A DNA stretch of 56,590 nt. Origin: Nocardiopsis sp. CC223A. Its GTDB lineage: Bacteria; Actinomycetota; Actinomycetes; Streptosporangiales; Streptosporangiaceae. Location: positions 1 to 56,590 of the forward strand of contig NZ_JASFDV010000040.1 of NCBI RefSeq assembly GCF_030766825.1, read 5' to 3'. Position 1 is the stretch's first letter. The number at the start of each line of letters is the position of its first letter. Positions 41,672-50,631 of this stretch are shown here, one piece after another. Made by a program: the position numbers and the translations under genes. The notes under the pieces are model-generated. The model worked only from the letters and a program-made list of their open reading frames with translations. It did not search any database and was not told where the DNA came from.

Positions 41672-41860
41672 AGGCGTCCGGGTGTGGATGCCGGACCGGT
41701 AGTCGGCCAGGGGGACCGGGCGGCCGCGGGGCGGGTACTCCTCGGCCGTGCGGGCGACCACCTCGCCGACCCGGGTGTCGTCGGGCAGCTCCCGGACCTG
41801 CGCGTGCGGGTGGACGTCGTCGCCCATCGACACCGAGTCCCGGTCCACGACCGCCTTCAT
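41669..41860 (-). CDS. Small protein downstream of the giant ATPase
   Basis: 63 residues from ATG 41860 with GGGAGGGG upstream. It reads MKAVVDRDSVSMGDDVHPHA, QVRELPDDTRVGEVVARTAE and EYPPRGRPVPLADYRSGI. The MK-x(2)-VDRDSV-x-MGDD opening recalls a small family in Streptomyces, whose members I think are longer; this one may be truncated. Function unknown. Confidence 0.6.
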   Translation of the reverse strand: MKAVVDRDSVSMGDDVHPHAQVRELPDDTRVGEVVARTAEEYPPRGRPVPLADYRSGIHTRTP

Positions 41861-41975
41861 GCGAGCCCCTCCCGGACACGGTCCCGGAACGCCTGGTCCA
41901 CCCACCGCGGTCGGTCCGGGCACCGCCCGCACCCCGGTCGCCGCGTCCGGTCCCGGAGCGGCGACCGGACGCGCC

Positions 41976-42003
41976 GCGGGGCCGGGCGTGTGCCCGGCCC
42001 CGC
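41976..42003 (-). terminator. Strong hairpin after the giant ATPase gene
   Basis: GCGGGGCCGGGC and GCCCGGCCCCGC are perfect 12-base arms around GTGT, 25 bases beyond the ATPase stop. Confidence 0.8.
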
Positions 42004-42027
42004 AGCCGTGTCCACCACCGGTCCGGG

Positions 42028-45000
42028 TCAGTCCCGGTCCAGGGCGCTGCCGATCTCCCCGACGCGGTCGGCGAGCAGGCCGATCGCGCCGATCGCCCGG
42101 GTCATCGGGTCGTCCTCGGCCCCGCCCAGGGCGCGGCTGCGGCGGAACGCCGCCTTGACCTGCGCCCACCGGTCCTTCTGCTCCGGGGTCATGGTCCCGC
42201 GCAGCTCGGCGAGCTTGAGCAGGTTGGCCTCCGCCCCCGAGGTGAGCGTCTGCGCCTCGCCCAGGTAGTGGTCGTCGATGACGGCCTCCACCTCGGCGTC
42301 GTTCATCACCGGCACGATCTTCTCCGCCAGCCGGTTCATGTTCCGGTACGAGCCCTGGAGGCGGAACGGCGGCTCGGTGCGGGCGTCCTCCGACTGCGCC
42401 GCGGAGGCGATGTACGCCTGGTTGTTGGCCAGCACCACCTCCTGCACCCGCAGCAGCTTGCGCAGCACCGACACGATCCGCTCGACCTCGACCGCCGAGT
42501 ACGGGTGGCTCATCTGGTCGACGGTCACCGACTCGTCCCCCCGCGCCATCCGCACGAACCGGTAGATGTCCTCCCGGTCCCGGGTGGACAGCGGCGCCAG
42601 GGTGGGGTTGAAGGTGAGCGCGTTCTCGATGTAGCTCAGCGAGAACAGCTCCTCCTTGCCCGACAGCACGTCGCCCAGGTTGTACACGTCGGCGCGGTTG
42701 GCCAGCATGTCCGGGATGCGGAACCGCTTGCCCTGCTCGGTGTACGGGTTGCCGGCCATGCACACCGCGAACCGCTTGCCGCGCAGGTCGTAGGTGCGGG
42801 TGCGCCCGTTCCAGACGCCCTCCATCTTGCGCTGCCCGTCGCACAGAGAGATGAACTTCTGGAGCAGCTCCGGGTCGGTGTGCTGGATGTCGTCCAGGTA
42901 CAGCAGGGTGTTGGTGCCCATCTCCAGGGCGAAGGAGATCTTCTCGACCTCCTGCCGGGAGGTGGCGTCGGGCGCCTCCGCCGGGTCCAGGGAGGTGACC
43001 CCGTGCCCCAGGGCGGGCCCGTTGACCTTGACGAACACCAGCCCCAGGCGGCTGGCCACGTACTCCATGAGGGTGGTCTTGCCGTAACCGGGAGGGGAGA
43101 TGAGCAGTAGCAGGCCGCTCTGGTCGGTGCGCTTGTCGTCGCCCGCGGCGCCGAGCTGCTTGGCGAGGTTGTCGCCGATCAGCGGCAGGTACGCCTCGTC
43201 CAGCAGCCTGTTGCGGACGAACCCGCTCATCACCTTGGGCTTGTACTCCTCCAGCCGCAGCCGGTCGCGCTCGGCGGCCACCAGGGCGTTGCGCCGCTTC
43301 TGGAAGTCCCGGTAGGCGGGCACCTCCTCCAGCCGGAACCGGCGGGTGCGCGGCAGGATCTCGTCGAGCCGCACGTCCAGGGACCGGTCCCGGACCCGGG
43401 GGTGCGAGCCGAGCAGGCCGGTGACGGTCTCGTGCACCGCCGCGGACGACTCGTACCGGTCCACCTTGGCGAGCGCGATCGCCGTCGCCTCGGGCAGGTC
43501 GCCGGGGTCGACGTCGTCGCGGGTGGCCGCGTACGCCTCCAGCCACGCGCCGACGAGCTGGTGCCGGGCGGCCAGGTCGTCGCCGAGCCTGCGCAGGTCC
43601 TCCTCGAAGGACTTGCGGGTGGTCTCGCGGGTGCTGCCCAGCGCCCGGGAGAACCGGTCCAGCAGGGTGCGCGCACCCGCCCCGGACACGAAGCCGCGTT
43701 CGGTCGGCCCGTCGGCGGCCAGCTCCTCGAACAGGTAGTCGCCGACCAGGTCCAGGTCGGCGTCCTGGTACAGCCCGGTGTCGGTGAGGAACGCGTCCAC
43801 GGCCCCGGCGATCTCGGTGCGCAGCGCGTCGATCGCCGACGACCTGCGCGCCCCGAACACCGCGCGGGCGCGGGCCAGCGACGCCGCCCGGGTGGCCCAG
43901 GCGGTCTGCCGCTGCGGGTCGGCGCCGAACGCCCAGAACAGCTGGGCGACCGCTCGCGCGTGCCCCGGGTAGCGCAGCAGCCCGGCACCGGTGTGCAGGC
44001 GCAGCAGCGACGACAGGATCTTCGCGGCGTCGTGGTCGTGCACGCCCCGCTCGTACCCCTCGTCGTAGCGGGACTCGGCCGCCTCGCGCACCAGCGCCAA
44101 CAGGGAGGACCCGTTCTCGCCGTGCAGCTCGGCCTCGTGCAGCCGGGCCAGCCCGTCCGCGCTCTCCTCGGCCGCCGCCAGCATCGACGTGGCCAGGTAC
44201 TCGGCCCGGTACACCTCGGGGCTCTCCGACACCAGCAGCCGGTCCCACAGGTGCCGGGTCCGCGCGAACTCCGGGTCGGTCACCGGCTCGCGGAAGTCGG
44301 TGCCGGTGATCGCCACCGCCATCTCCCCCTGGAAGGGGGTGAGGGTGAGGTCGATCGGCTGGGTGTTGATGGCGAACCGGTGCCTGCCCAGCCGGATGGT
44401 CTCGCCGTCGTACAGGTCGGTGCGGTCCTGGAGGGCCCGCCCCGCCTCCTGCCGGGCGGCCAGGATGCGGCCCTGGAGTTCCTCGGCGCGCACGGTGTCG
44501 CCGAGCTCGCGCATCTCGTCGGCGGTGCGGCGCAGCCGCGCCACCATCGCGTCGGACGCGAAGTAGGTGTTGACGTCCTCCAGGGTGGACAGCGACGCCA
44601 CCCGGCGGTGCACGCCCTCCAGCACGCGTTCGGCGGAGGCCGCCAGCCGGTCGGCGCGGCGGGACCGCTCGTCCACCAGCGACTGCTTGCGGGTGGAGAA
44701 CGCCTCGTACACGTCCTCGCGCTTGTCCGACAGCTCCCCGAGGAAGTCCTCGAACTCGGCGAACCGCGACTCCAGGTTCTCCAGCTGGAGCATGATCCGC
44801 CCCAGCTGCTCGTCGCAGCGCTTGGGGGAGTCGGCGGCCGCCAGCGCCCCGGTGATGGCCTGCCCGAGCAGCGCGAACTCGGCCGCGAACTCGGCCCGGC
44901 CCTCCAGGGCCAGCAGTTCCCTGCGCCGGGCCTCCAGCGTGGCGCGGGCCCGGTTGATCCCGGCCAGCACCTCGCTGATCCGCTCCAGGATGCGGGTGCG

Positions 45001-47031
45001 CACCTGGGCGTCGCCGATCTCCAGCGACCCGATGACCTCGGTGACCGTCTGGAGCCCCTCGGTCTGCGCGGCGATGCGCTCGCCCACGGCGGTGGCCGCG
45101 CTGACCGCCTCGATGGTCTCGGCCTCCTCGACCAGCCGCTCCACCTCGGAGTGGTAGCCGTCGAAGGCGTCCTCCTGCTCCAGGAACGCCACGGTGCGGC
45201 GGCCCACGGAGCCGATCTCCTCCTCCAGGGAGCGGTCCAGCTCGGCGAGCCGGTCGGCGTCCACGTAGCGCATCTCGCCCAGCGTGGCCGCCTGCCCCTG
45301 GGAGCGGCGCAGTTCGGTGAGCCGGCTGATCCAGCCCTCCGCGGACCGGGGGGCCTCCCCCCGGGAGGTGCGGATGAGCGCGGTCGCCTTCTCCTGCGCC
45401 GCGGCCAGCGCCTCCGCGGCCTGGGCGGTGAGCGCCTGGACGGTCTCGAACTCCTCCAGCACCCGCTCGGCGGTGGCGCGCACCTGGGCCAGCGGCCCGG
45501 CCAGGTCGCCCAGCTCCTCCTCGCCCAGCCAGTGGAACCGGTCCGACACCCGGCGGCAGGCGGCGATGAGCGCCTCGAACACCTCGGTGGAGGGGCTCAT
45601 GTCCTGGGCCATCCGCGCCACGGACAGGCAGTCCGACACGCCCCGCACCAGCTCGGCGTTGCCGACCCGCTCCAGCGGGCCGTTGCCCACGGGTTGGGCG
45701 GCCGCGTACTCGTCGGACACGAACGGGGTCTGCCACACCTGCATGGGGTGGACCCGGGTGGGTTCGCCCGACGCCTCCCGGAACACCGTCATGGTGCCGT
45801 CGTCGAACAGCGAGTACCCGTGGCAGACGATCGGGTTCGCGACCTCCTTGCGGATGGTGTTGTACGACAGCAGCAGGCTGCGGCCGTCCGCCCGCGAGTG
45901 GAAGACGTACAGCACGTCCTCTCCGTTGGGCGAGCGCACCACCCGCTCGAACTCCAGGTCGGCGACGTCGGTGTCGAACGTCCGCGCCACCCCGGTGGCC
46001 AGGTAGTAGCCGCCGGGGAAGATCAGGCCCTGGTCGTCGGGCAGCCGCTGGCAGGACTGCCCGATCCCGTCCAGGCGCAGGACGTCCTTGGTGTGCCGGT
46101 TGAAGACCAGGTGCCGCCACTCGGTCTCGTTGTAGGGCCGGACCCGCAGCAGGATGAGCGGGCCCACCTCGGCGTAGAACACCGACGCGTCGGCCAGGCT
46201 CTGCAACGCCTCGTCGACGGGCTCGCTGTAGATGCCCTCGCCGACCTCGGTGTTGTTCTCGATCTTGATGGTGAGGTCGCCGCCGACCGTCTCCACGAAC
46301 AGCTCGTCGAGGATCGAGATGTGCGGGTGGCGGCCCGGCACGTGGTCCTCGCGGGTGGTCTCCACCCACGAGAACTCGTGCGAGGGCGGGAACACGTGGT
46401 CGCGTTCGCCGCGCTCGTCGAGGTAGGCGATCTCACCGGTGGGGGACACCGTCCACCGCAGCACCCGCACGTCCTCCGTCTGCGGGCCGATCTGGAACAC
46501 GGCCAGCAGCCGGTCCTCGACCTTGCGCAGCTGGAGGAGGCGGGCGTCGCGGTAGTAGCGGTAGAGCTGACCGAAGTCCTGCCGGAACCGCGCGTCCTCC
46601 AGCAGGCCCGGGAGGGTCCCGGCGGGCGCGTCGGTGAAGGAGAACCCGTCACCGTCGTGCTCGTAGCGGTGCAGCGAGAACACGTCGGAGACGTGCGTCT
46701 CCCGCTGCATGCCGATGAAGACGTTGTACCCGAACAGGATGGTGTCGCCGCTGCCACCGGCCCCGTCGGGGCCCCCGAGGGAGCCGCCCACGCTGACGAT
46801 GTCCCGCGGCGTGCAGTTGTGCTCGGTGCGGATCCGCTCGGTGCCGAGCAGGGTCAGCTCGGTCCCGCCGAACACCTCCAGCCGGCGGGTGTTCAGTTCC
46901 TCTGTACGGCGGGCCAGCTCACCGGTCTGCTCGCGGAGCCGGGCGCGGAGCACCTCGTAGGTGCCCGCGTCCAGCGCCTGCTCGTCGACGGTGTCCGGCC
47001 CGGGGCCTGCGGTCTCGGGGGCCTCGGTCAC
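42028..47031 (-). CDS. Giant AAA ATPase of the flotillin cluster ('DNA repair ATPase' family)
   Basis: 1667 residues from GTG/ATG at 47031. The first 500 residues hold beta-rich repeats (SGDTILFGYNVFIGMQRETH, FSLHRYEHDGDGFSFTDAPA), residues 500-900 are long coiled coils, and the C-terminal AAA module has Walker A LLLISPPGYGKTTLMEYVAS and Walker B TLLYLDDIQHTDPELLQKF. The name 'DNA repair ATPase' is an annotation tradition without known function. It starts 11 bases after the flotillin gene, so both are co-transcribed and probably work together at the membrane. Confidence 0.85.
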   Translation of the reverse strand: MTEAPETAGPGPDTVDEQALDAGTYEVLRARLREQTGELARRTEELNTRRLEVFGGTELTLLGTERIRTEHNCTPRDIVSVGGSLGGPDGAGGSGDTILFGYNVFIGMQRETHVSDVFSLHRYEHDGDGFSFTDAPAGTLPGLLEDARFRQDFGQLYRYYRDARLLQLRKVEDRLLAVFQIGPQTEDVRVLRWTVSPTGEIAYLDERGERDHVFPPSHEFSWVETTREDHVPGRHPHISILDELFVETVGGDLTIKIENNTEVGEGIYSEPVDEALQSLADASVFYAEVGPLILLRVRPYNETEWRHLVFNRHTKDVLRLDGIGQSCQRLPDDQGLIFPGGYYLATGVARTFDTDVADLEFERVVRSPNGEDVLYVFHSRADGRSLLLSYNTIRKEVANPIVCHGYSLFDDGTMTVFREASGEPTRVHPMQVWQTPFVSDEYAAAQPVGNGPLERVGNAELVRGVSDCLSVARMAQDMSPSTEVFEALIAACRRVSDRFHWLGEEELGDLAGPLAQVRATAERVLEEFETVQALTAQAAEALAAAQEKATALIRTSRGEAPRSAEGWISRLTELRRSQGQAATLGEMRYVDADRLAELDRSLEEEIGSVGRRTVAFLEQEDAFDGYHSEVERLVEEAETIEAVSAATAVGERIAAQTEGLQTVTEVIGSLEIGDAQVRTRILERISEVLAGINRARATLEARRRELLALEGRAEFAAEFALLGQAITGALAAADSPKRCDEQLGRIMLQLENLESRFAEFEDFLGELSDKREDVYEAFSTRKQSLVDERSRRADRLAASAERVLEGVHRRVASLSTLEDVNTYFASDAMVARLRRTADEMRELGDTVRAEELQGRILAARQEAGRALQDRTDLYDGETIRLGRHRFAINTQPIDLTLTPFQGEMAVAITGTDFREPVTDPEFARTRHLWDRLLVSESPEVYRAEYLATSMLAAAEESADGLARLHEAELHGENGSSLLALVREAAESRYDEGYERGVHDHDAAKILSSLLRLHTGAGLLRYPGHARAVAQLFWAFGADPQRQTAWATRAASLARARAVFGARRSSAIDALRTEIAGAVDAFLTDTGLYQDADLDLVGDYLFEELAADGPTERGFVSGAGARTLLDRFSRALGSTRETTRKSFEEDLRRLGDDLAARHQLVGAWLEAYAATRDDVDPGDLPEATAIALAKVDRYESSAAVHETVTGLLGSHPRVRDRSLDVRLDEILPRTRRFRLEEVPAYRDFQKRRNALVAAERDRLRLEEYKPKVMSGFVRNRLLDEAYLPLIGDNLAKQLGAAGDDKRTDQSGLLLLISPPGYGKTTLMEYVASRLGLVFVKVNGPALGHGVTSLDPAEAPDATSRQEVEKISFALEMGTNTLLYLDDIQHTDPELLQKFISLCDGQRKMEGVWNGRTRTYDLRGKRFAVCMAGNPYTEQGKRFRIPDMLANRADVYNLGDVLSGKEELFSLSYIENALTFNPTLAPLSTRDREDIYRFVRMARGDESVTVDQMSHPYSAVEVERIVSVLRKLLRVQEVVLANNQAYIASAAQSEDARTEPPFRLQGSYRNMNRLAEKIVPVMNDAEVEAVIDDHYLGEAQTLTSGAEANLLKLAELRGTMTPEQKDRWAQVKAAFRRSRALGGAEDDPMTRAIGAIGLLADRVGEIGSALDRD

Positions 47032-47042
47032 GGACGGCTACC

Positions 47043-49127
47043 TCACTGCTTCACGGCGTTGGCGGGGGCGAGTGCGGTCACCGGCAGCTGGTCCAGGCCC
47101 ATGGAGCGGGCCGTGGTCAGCAGGCCGTTGAGCCTGCCGCTGTCACCCTGGCCGCCGTTGATGAGCTTGAGCAGCAGGGCGGACACGGTGAGGTTCTTGA
47201 CGTCCTCGGTGTCCAGCGACGCCACGACCTTCTTGATGTCGCGGACGAAGTCGCCCTCGCCGTTCAGCCAGCTGCCGCCCAGCGTCTGCATCGTCTCGGA
47301 GCTGCCGACGAAGCCGTCCACGGCCTTGCCCAGGCCGATGGAGTTGACCATGCGGTCGAAGAACACGCCGTCGCCGCCGACGATGTTGATGTCGGCGTTC
47401 TCCAGGCCGGTGGCCAGCACGGTGGCCTGGGCCTCCGCGACCTGGCGGTGGACGTCGATCCCGGCCAGGCGGACCTCCTTCTCGGCCTCCAGGCGCAGGC
47501 GGTACTCCTCGTGCTCGCGGCTGACCTGGTCCAGGGCGGCCATGGCCCCGGCCTTGTCGGTGAGGCCCGCGGCCTCGGCGCGCAGCTTGGCCTCGATGCC
47601 CTCGGCCTCGGCGAGCATCTTCGCCTGGACGGCCCTGGCGTCGGCCTCGGCCTTGAGGCGGGAGACCTCGGCCTCGGCGGTGCCGACCTTCTCGATGGCC
47701 GCGGCGTCCTGCTCGCGGACCTGGACGTCGGCCAGGCCCTGGGCGGCGGCCTCGGCCTGGATGCCCTCGGCGAGGCGGATCTTGGCGCGGGTGTCGAGCT
47801 CGGCGGCCTGCTGGCGGGCCTCGGCGAGGGTCAGTTCCTCGGCGGCCTTGTGCTTGGCCGCGGCCTCGGCGGCCTCGGCGGCCTTGATGTCCTTGACCAG
47901 GCGCTCCTGGGCCTCGGCCTCGGCGTGGATGATGATGGCCTGGCGCTGGCGCTCGGCCTCCTCGACCGCGCGCAGACGCTTGATGGCCTCCTCCTGCTCG
48001 GCGACGGTGCGGTCCACGGCGACCCGCTCGCGGATGACGTCGGCGACCTCGCGCTTCTCGGCCTCGACCTCCTTGTCCTTGGAGATCCGGCTCAGCTCGG
48101 TCTCGCGCTCGCGGCCGATGACCTCCAGCATCCGGTCCTTCTCGATGCGCTCGGTCTCGATGGCGATGACGCGCTCGCGGTTCTTCTCGGCGACCGCGAT
48201 CTCGCGCTGCTGGTTCTGGTGCTGGACGCCCAGCGACTCGGAGGTGCGGATGTTGGCGGTCTCGGACTTGAGACGCTCCTCGGCCTGCACGCGGGCCGTC
48301 TCGGCCTCCTCGCGGGCCTTGATGATCTCGATCTCCCGCTTGGCCTTGGCCGCCGCCTCCTCGCGCCGCTTCTCCAGCTCGGCGAGGGTCTCGGAGGTCT
48401 CGGTGTTCTGGCGGTCGATCTCCTTCTTGCGGTCGTTCTCGAAGGCGTTGGTGCGCTTGTGCTCGGTGGCGGTGCGCTCGGTGATCTTCGAGATGCCCTG
48501 CGCGTCGAGGATGTTGTTGGCGTCGTGCTGGTGCAGCGGGGTCTGCTCCAGGTAGTCGATCGCCACGTCCTCCAGCACGTAGCCGTTGAGGTCCTGGCCG
48601 ATGACCTCGACGATCTGCTGGCGGAACTCCTCGCGCTGGGTGAACAGCTCCTCGAAGTCGAAGCGCTTGCCGACGGTCTTGAGGGCCTCGGCGAACTTCG
48701 CGTTGAACAGCTCCTGGAGCGTCTCGGGGTTGCTGGCGCGCTCGGTGCCGATGGCCTTGGCGACCCGCTTGACGTCCTCCTCGGTCTCGTTGACCCTGAT
48801 GAAGAACTTCACGCTGATGTCGGCGCGGATGTTGTCCTTGCAGGTCAGACCGTCGCGGCCGCGGCGGTCCAGGTCCAGGGTCTTGACCGAGATGTCCATG
48901 TACTCGGCCTTGTGCAGGACCGGCAGGATCACGGCACCGGTGAAGGTGACCTGGACGTGGCGCGTCTTGGAGATGATCAGCGCCTCGCCCTGCTTGACCT
49001 TCTTGAACATCTTCAGGATGAAGAAGAGCAGGAGGACGAGGACGAGGAGGGCGATACCCAGGGAGATGCCGACGGTGAGGAACGCCGCGTCGGCGGCCTC
49101 TCCGGTGGACGGGGCGCTCAGCAACAC
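47043..49127 (-). CDS. Flotillin-like SPFH membrane protein
   Basis: 694 residues from GTG 49127, with AAAGG nine bases upstream. One N-terminal helix (VGISLGIALLVLVLLLFFIL), then an SPFH domain (KVKQGEALIISKTRHVQVTF TGAV, KTLDLDRRGRDGLTCKDNIR, VEVIGQDLNGYVLEDVAIDY). A very long Ala/Glu-rich coiled coil covers residues 230-560, and a C-terminal domain ends NAVKQ. Flotillins scaffold membrane microdomains; the long coil suggests oligomers. Confidence 0.92.
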   Translation of the reverse strand: MLLSAPSTGEAADAAFLTVGISLGIALLVLVLLLFFILKMFKKVKQGEALIISKTRHVQVTFTGAVILPVLHKAEYMDISVKTLDLDRRGRDGLTCKDNIRADISVKFFIRVNETEEDVKRVAKAIGTERASNPETLQELFNAKFAEALKTVGKRFDFEELFTQREEFRQQIVEVIGQDLNGYVLEDVAIDYLEQTPLHQHDANNILDAQGISKITERTATEHKRTNAFENDRKKEIDRQNTETSETLAELEKRREEAAAKAKREIEIIKAREEAETARVQAEERLKSETANIRTSESLGVQHQNQQREIAVAEKNRERVIAIETERIEKDRMLEVIGRERETELSRISKDKEVEAEKREVADVIRERVAVDRTVAEQEEAIKRLRAVEEAERQRQAIIIHAEAEAQERLVKDIKAAEAAEAAAKHKAAEELTLAEARQQAAELDTRAKIRLAEGIQAEAAAQGLADVQVREQDAAAIEKVGTAEAEVSRLKAEADARAVQAKMLAEAEGIEAKLRAEAAGLTDKAGAMAALDQVSREHEEYRLRLEAEKEVRLAGIDVHRQVAEAQATVLATGLENADINIVGGDGVFFDRMVNSIGLGKAVDGFVGSSETMQTLGGSWLNGEGDFVRDIKKVVASLDTEDVKNLTVSALLLKLINGGQGDSGRLNGLLTTARSMGLDQLPVTALAPANAVKQ

Positions 49128-49327
49128 GTATGGGGGCCTTTCTGCGATCGACCGGGCGGGGCCGAGTGGCCGGGCGGGGCGGTGGGAGCGGGGTGCGCGG
49201 AGTCCGCGGTGCTCCCGGGAGGAGGGTTCGTGGGGTGGGACGCGGAACCCCGGCCGACGGTTCCGGGTCCCCGGGGGGATCACGTCCGGTGGTCGCTTCG
49301 CGACCCGCGGTGAAGGGTCTCACTACG

Positions 49328-49603
49328 ATGGCTTTCCGCCGGTGGGCGGCCCGGTTCGGGGCCCGGGCGGGGTTCCGGGTCGAGACGGCCCGCGTGATCG
49401 CCTACTACGAGGCCCCCGGCGCGCTGGCCTTCCTGGACGGGCTGCGCCGCGAGGCGCACACCCGCCGGGGTCCCGGCCATGAGCGCACGCGGGCGGCCGA
49501 CGGCCTCCACGCGGAGGTCTTCACCGCGTACCACGGCCGCCCCCCCGCACTGAGGCGCGCGTTCAGTCCTGGCCGGGGTCCAGGGCCGGGTCGAAGCGGG
49601 TGA
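49328..49603 (+). CDS. Possible small protein
   Basis: 91 residues from ATG 49328: AFRRWAARFGARAGFRVETA, RVIAYYEAPGALAFLDGLRR and EAHTRRGPGHERTRAADGLH. High third-position GC supports coding, but its 3' end overlaps the convergent membrane gene by 41 bases and no family is recognised. Could be spurious. Confidence 0.42.
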   Translation: MAFRRWAARFGARAGFRVETARVIAYYEAPGALAFLDGLRREAHTRRGPGHERTRAADGLHAEVFTAYHGRPPALRRAFSPGRGPGPGRSG

Positions 49604-50201
49604 CCAGGAAGACGTCCTGGTCGTCGCTGCGGTCGAAGATCAGTGCGGTGCTGCCCGGCGGCAGCACCTCGCCGCCGATGGTGCGCACCGGGATGGTGAT
49701 GGCGGCCCCGCCCGCGGTGGTGATCTCCGCGTGGCCGAAGCCCCCGTCGGCCGCGCCGATCCGGATCACGCAGGTCCGGCCCACCAGCTCGTTCTCGGAC
49801 GAACCCCTGGGCTTGGGCAGGAACCGCTGCACGGCCATGACCGCGCCGCTGGTGAACGCCCACGCCGCCACGACGGCGATGACGAGGACGACCGCGCCGA
49901 GCGCCCAGAGCAAGGCGCCGTCGGGGTCGAGGAGACTGGTCACGATCCCGCCCATCATGCTCACGAACCAGGCGGAGAGCACCAGCAGGGTGATCTCCAC
50001 GGCCACCGGGGCCTTGCCCAGCCCCACCCGCCCCAGGGCGGCGCTCACGCCCACCGGATCGCCGTCGGCGTCCACGGAGTCGAGCATCTCGGCGTCGGCC
50101 AGGCCGACGGCGGCCACGATCCAGTAGACGACGATGACGAGGAGCATGGGGGTGAACAGTACGGTCGGGAAGCCGAAGGCCGTGCTGAGAAACAGCCCCA
50201 C
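49563..50201 (-). CDS. NfeD/YqiJ-like membrane protein of the flotillin cluster
   Basis: About 212 residues. GTG 50201 is preferred over GTG 50210 because AAGGAG then has normal spacing. Hydrophobic segments: FPTVLFTPMLLVIVVYWIVA, VEITLLVLSAWFVSMMGGIV and WALGAVVLVIAVVAAWAFTS. The last 75 residues form an OB fold (ELVGRTCVIRIGAADGGFGH AEITT, PVRTIGGEVLPPGSTALIFD), as in NfeD/YqiJ partners of flotillins. Leads the flotillin-ATPase genes on the same strand. Confidence 0.8.
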   Translation of the reverse strand: MGLFLSTAFGFPTVLFTPMLLVIVVYWIVAAVGLADAEMLDSVDADGDPVGVSAALGRVGLGKAPVAVEITLLVLSAWFVSMMGGIVTSLLDPDGALLWALGAVVLVIAVVAAWAFTSGAVMAVQRFLPKPRGSSENELVGRTCVIRIGAADGGFGHAEITTAGGAAITIPVRTIGGEVLPPGSTALIFDRSDDQDVFLVTRFDPALDPGQD

Positions 50202-50631
50202 GCGGGTCACGCTCCTTCGTGTCCGTCCGGTCCCCGGCGGCTCTCGGGGGAGGGTGACCGTCGGAACGGGGACCGTGCCCGGAACTTTATCCAACGTCCC
50301 GGTCGAACGCGGTCCGGGGGGCCGGGGACCGTGGCCGGAACCGGTCAGCGGGGAAGTGCGTTCCGTCGTGGTGCGTATGGGATCCGGTTTACCGTGAAAA
50401 TTGCGGTCCCGTGAACATTGAGGTCGGCCGGGCCGTTTTTCCGGCCGGGGAGCGCGGGCCGAAATTCGTCGGATGACTTTTCCCCGCAGTTCTCACTATC
50501 CGTGTTCGGGTGATCGGTATTCGTGTTCGCGTTTTTCGCGGCCGGTAAACGGAGTGTGGCGGCCCCAAAGCGCCCTCCCCTAGGATCACCCTGATGACGG
50601 AACCCGACGACGGAGGGCTCGGATCAATCTC
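50202..50631. other. 430-base divergent intergenic region
   Basis: Contains promoters of the flotillin cluster (leftward) and of the SARP gene (rightward). A repeated GTGTTCG occurs near 50501-50528. No other structure or gene seen. Confidence 0.35.

Noticed and set aside
41669..46369. 1566-codon minus-strand frame overlapping the giant ATPase
   Set aside because: Arg/Gly/Pro/Ala-dominated translation without motifs; it is the shifted frame of the ATPase gene. Only its last 63 codons, with their own start and ribosome site, look real.
43402..48555. 1717-codon plus-strand frame opposite the ATPase and flotillin genes
   Set aside because: Antisense of high-GC coding DNA; composition (His/Gly/Arg/Val repeats) mirrors the codons of the real genes.
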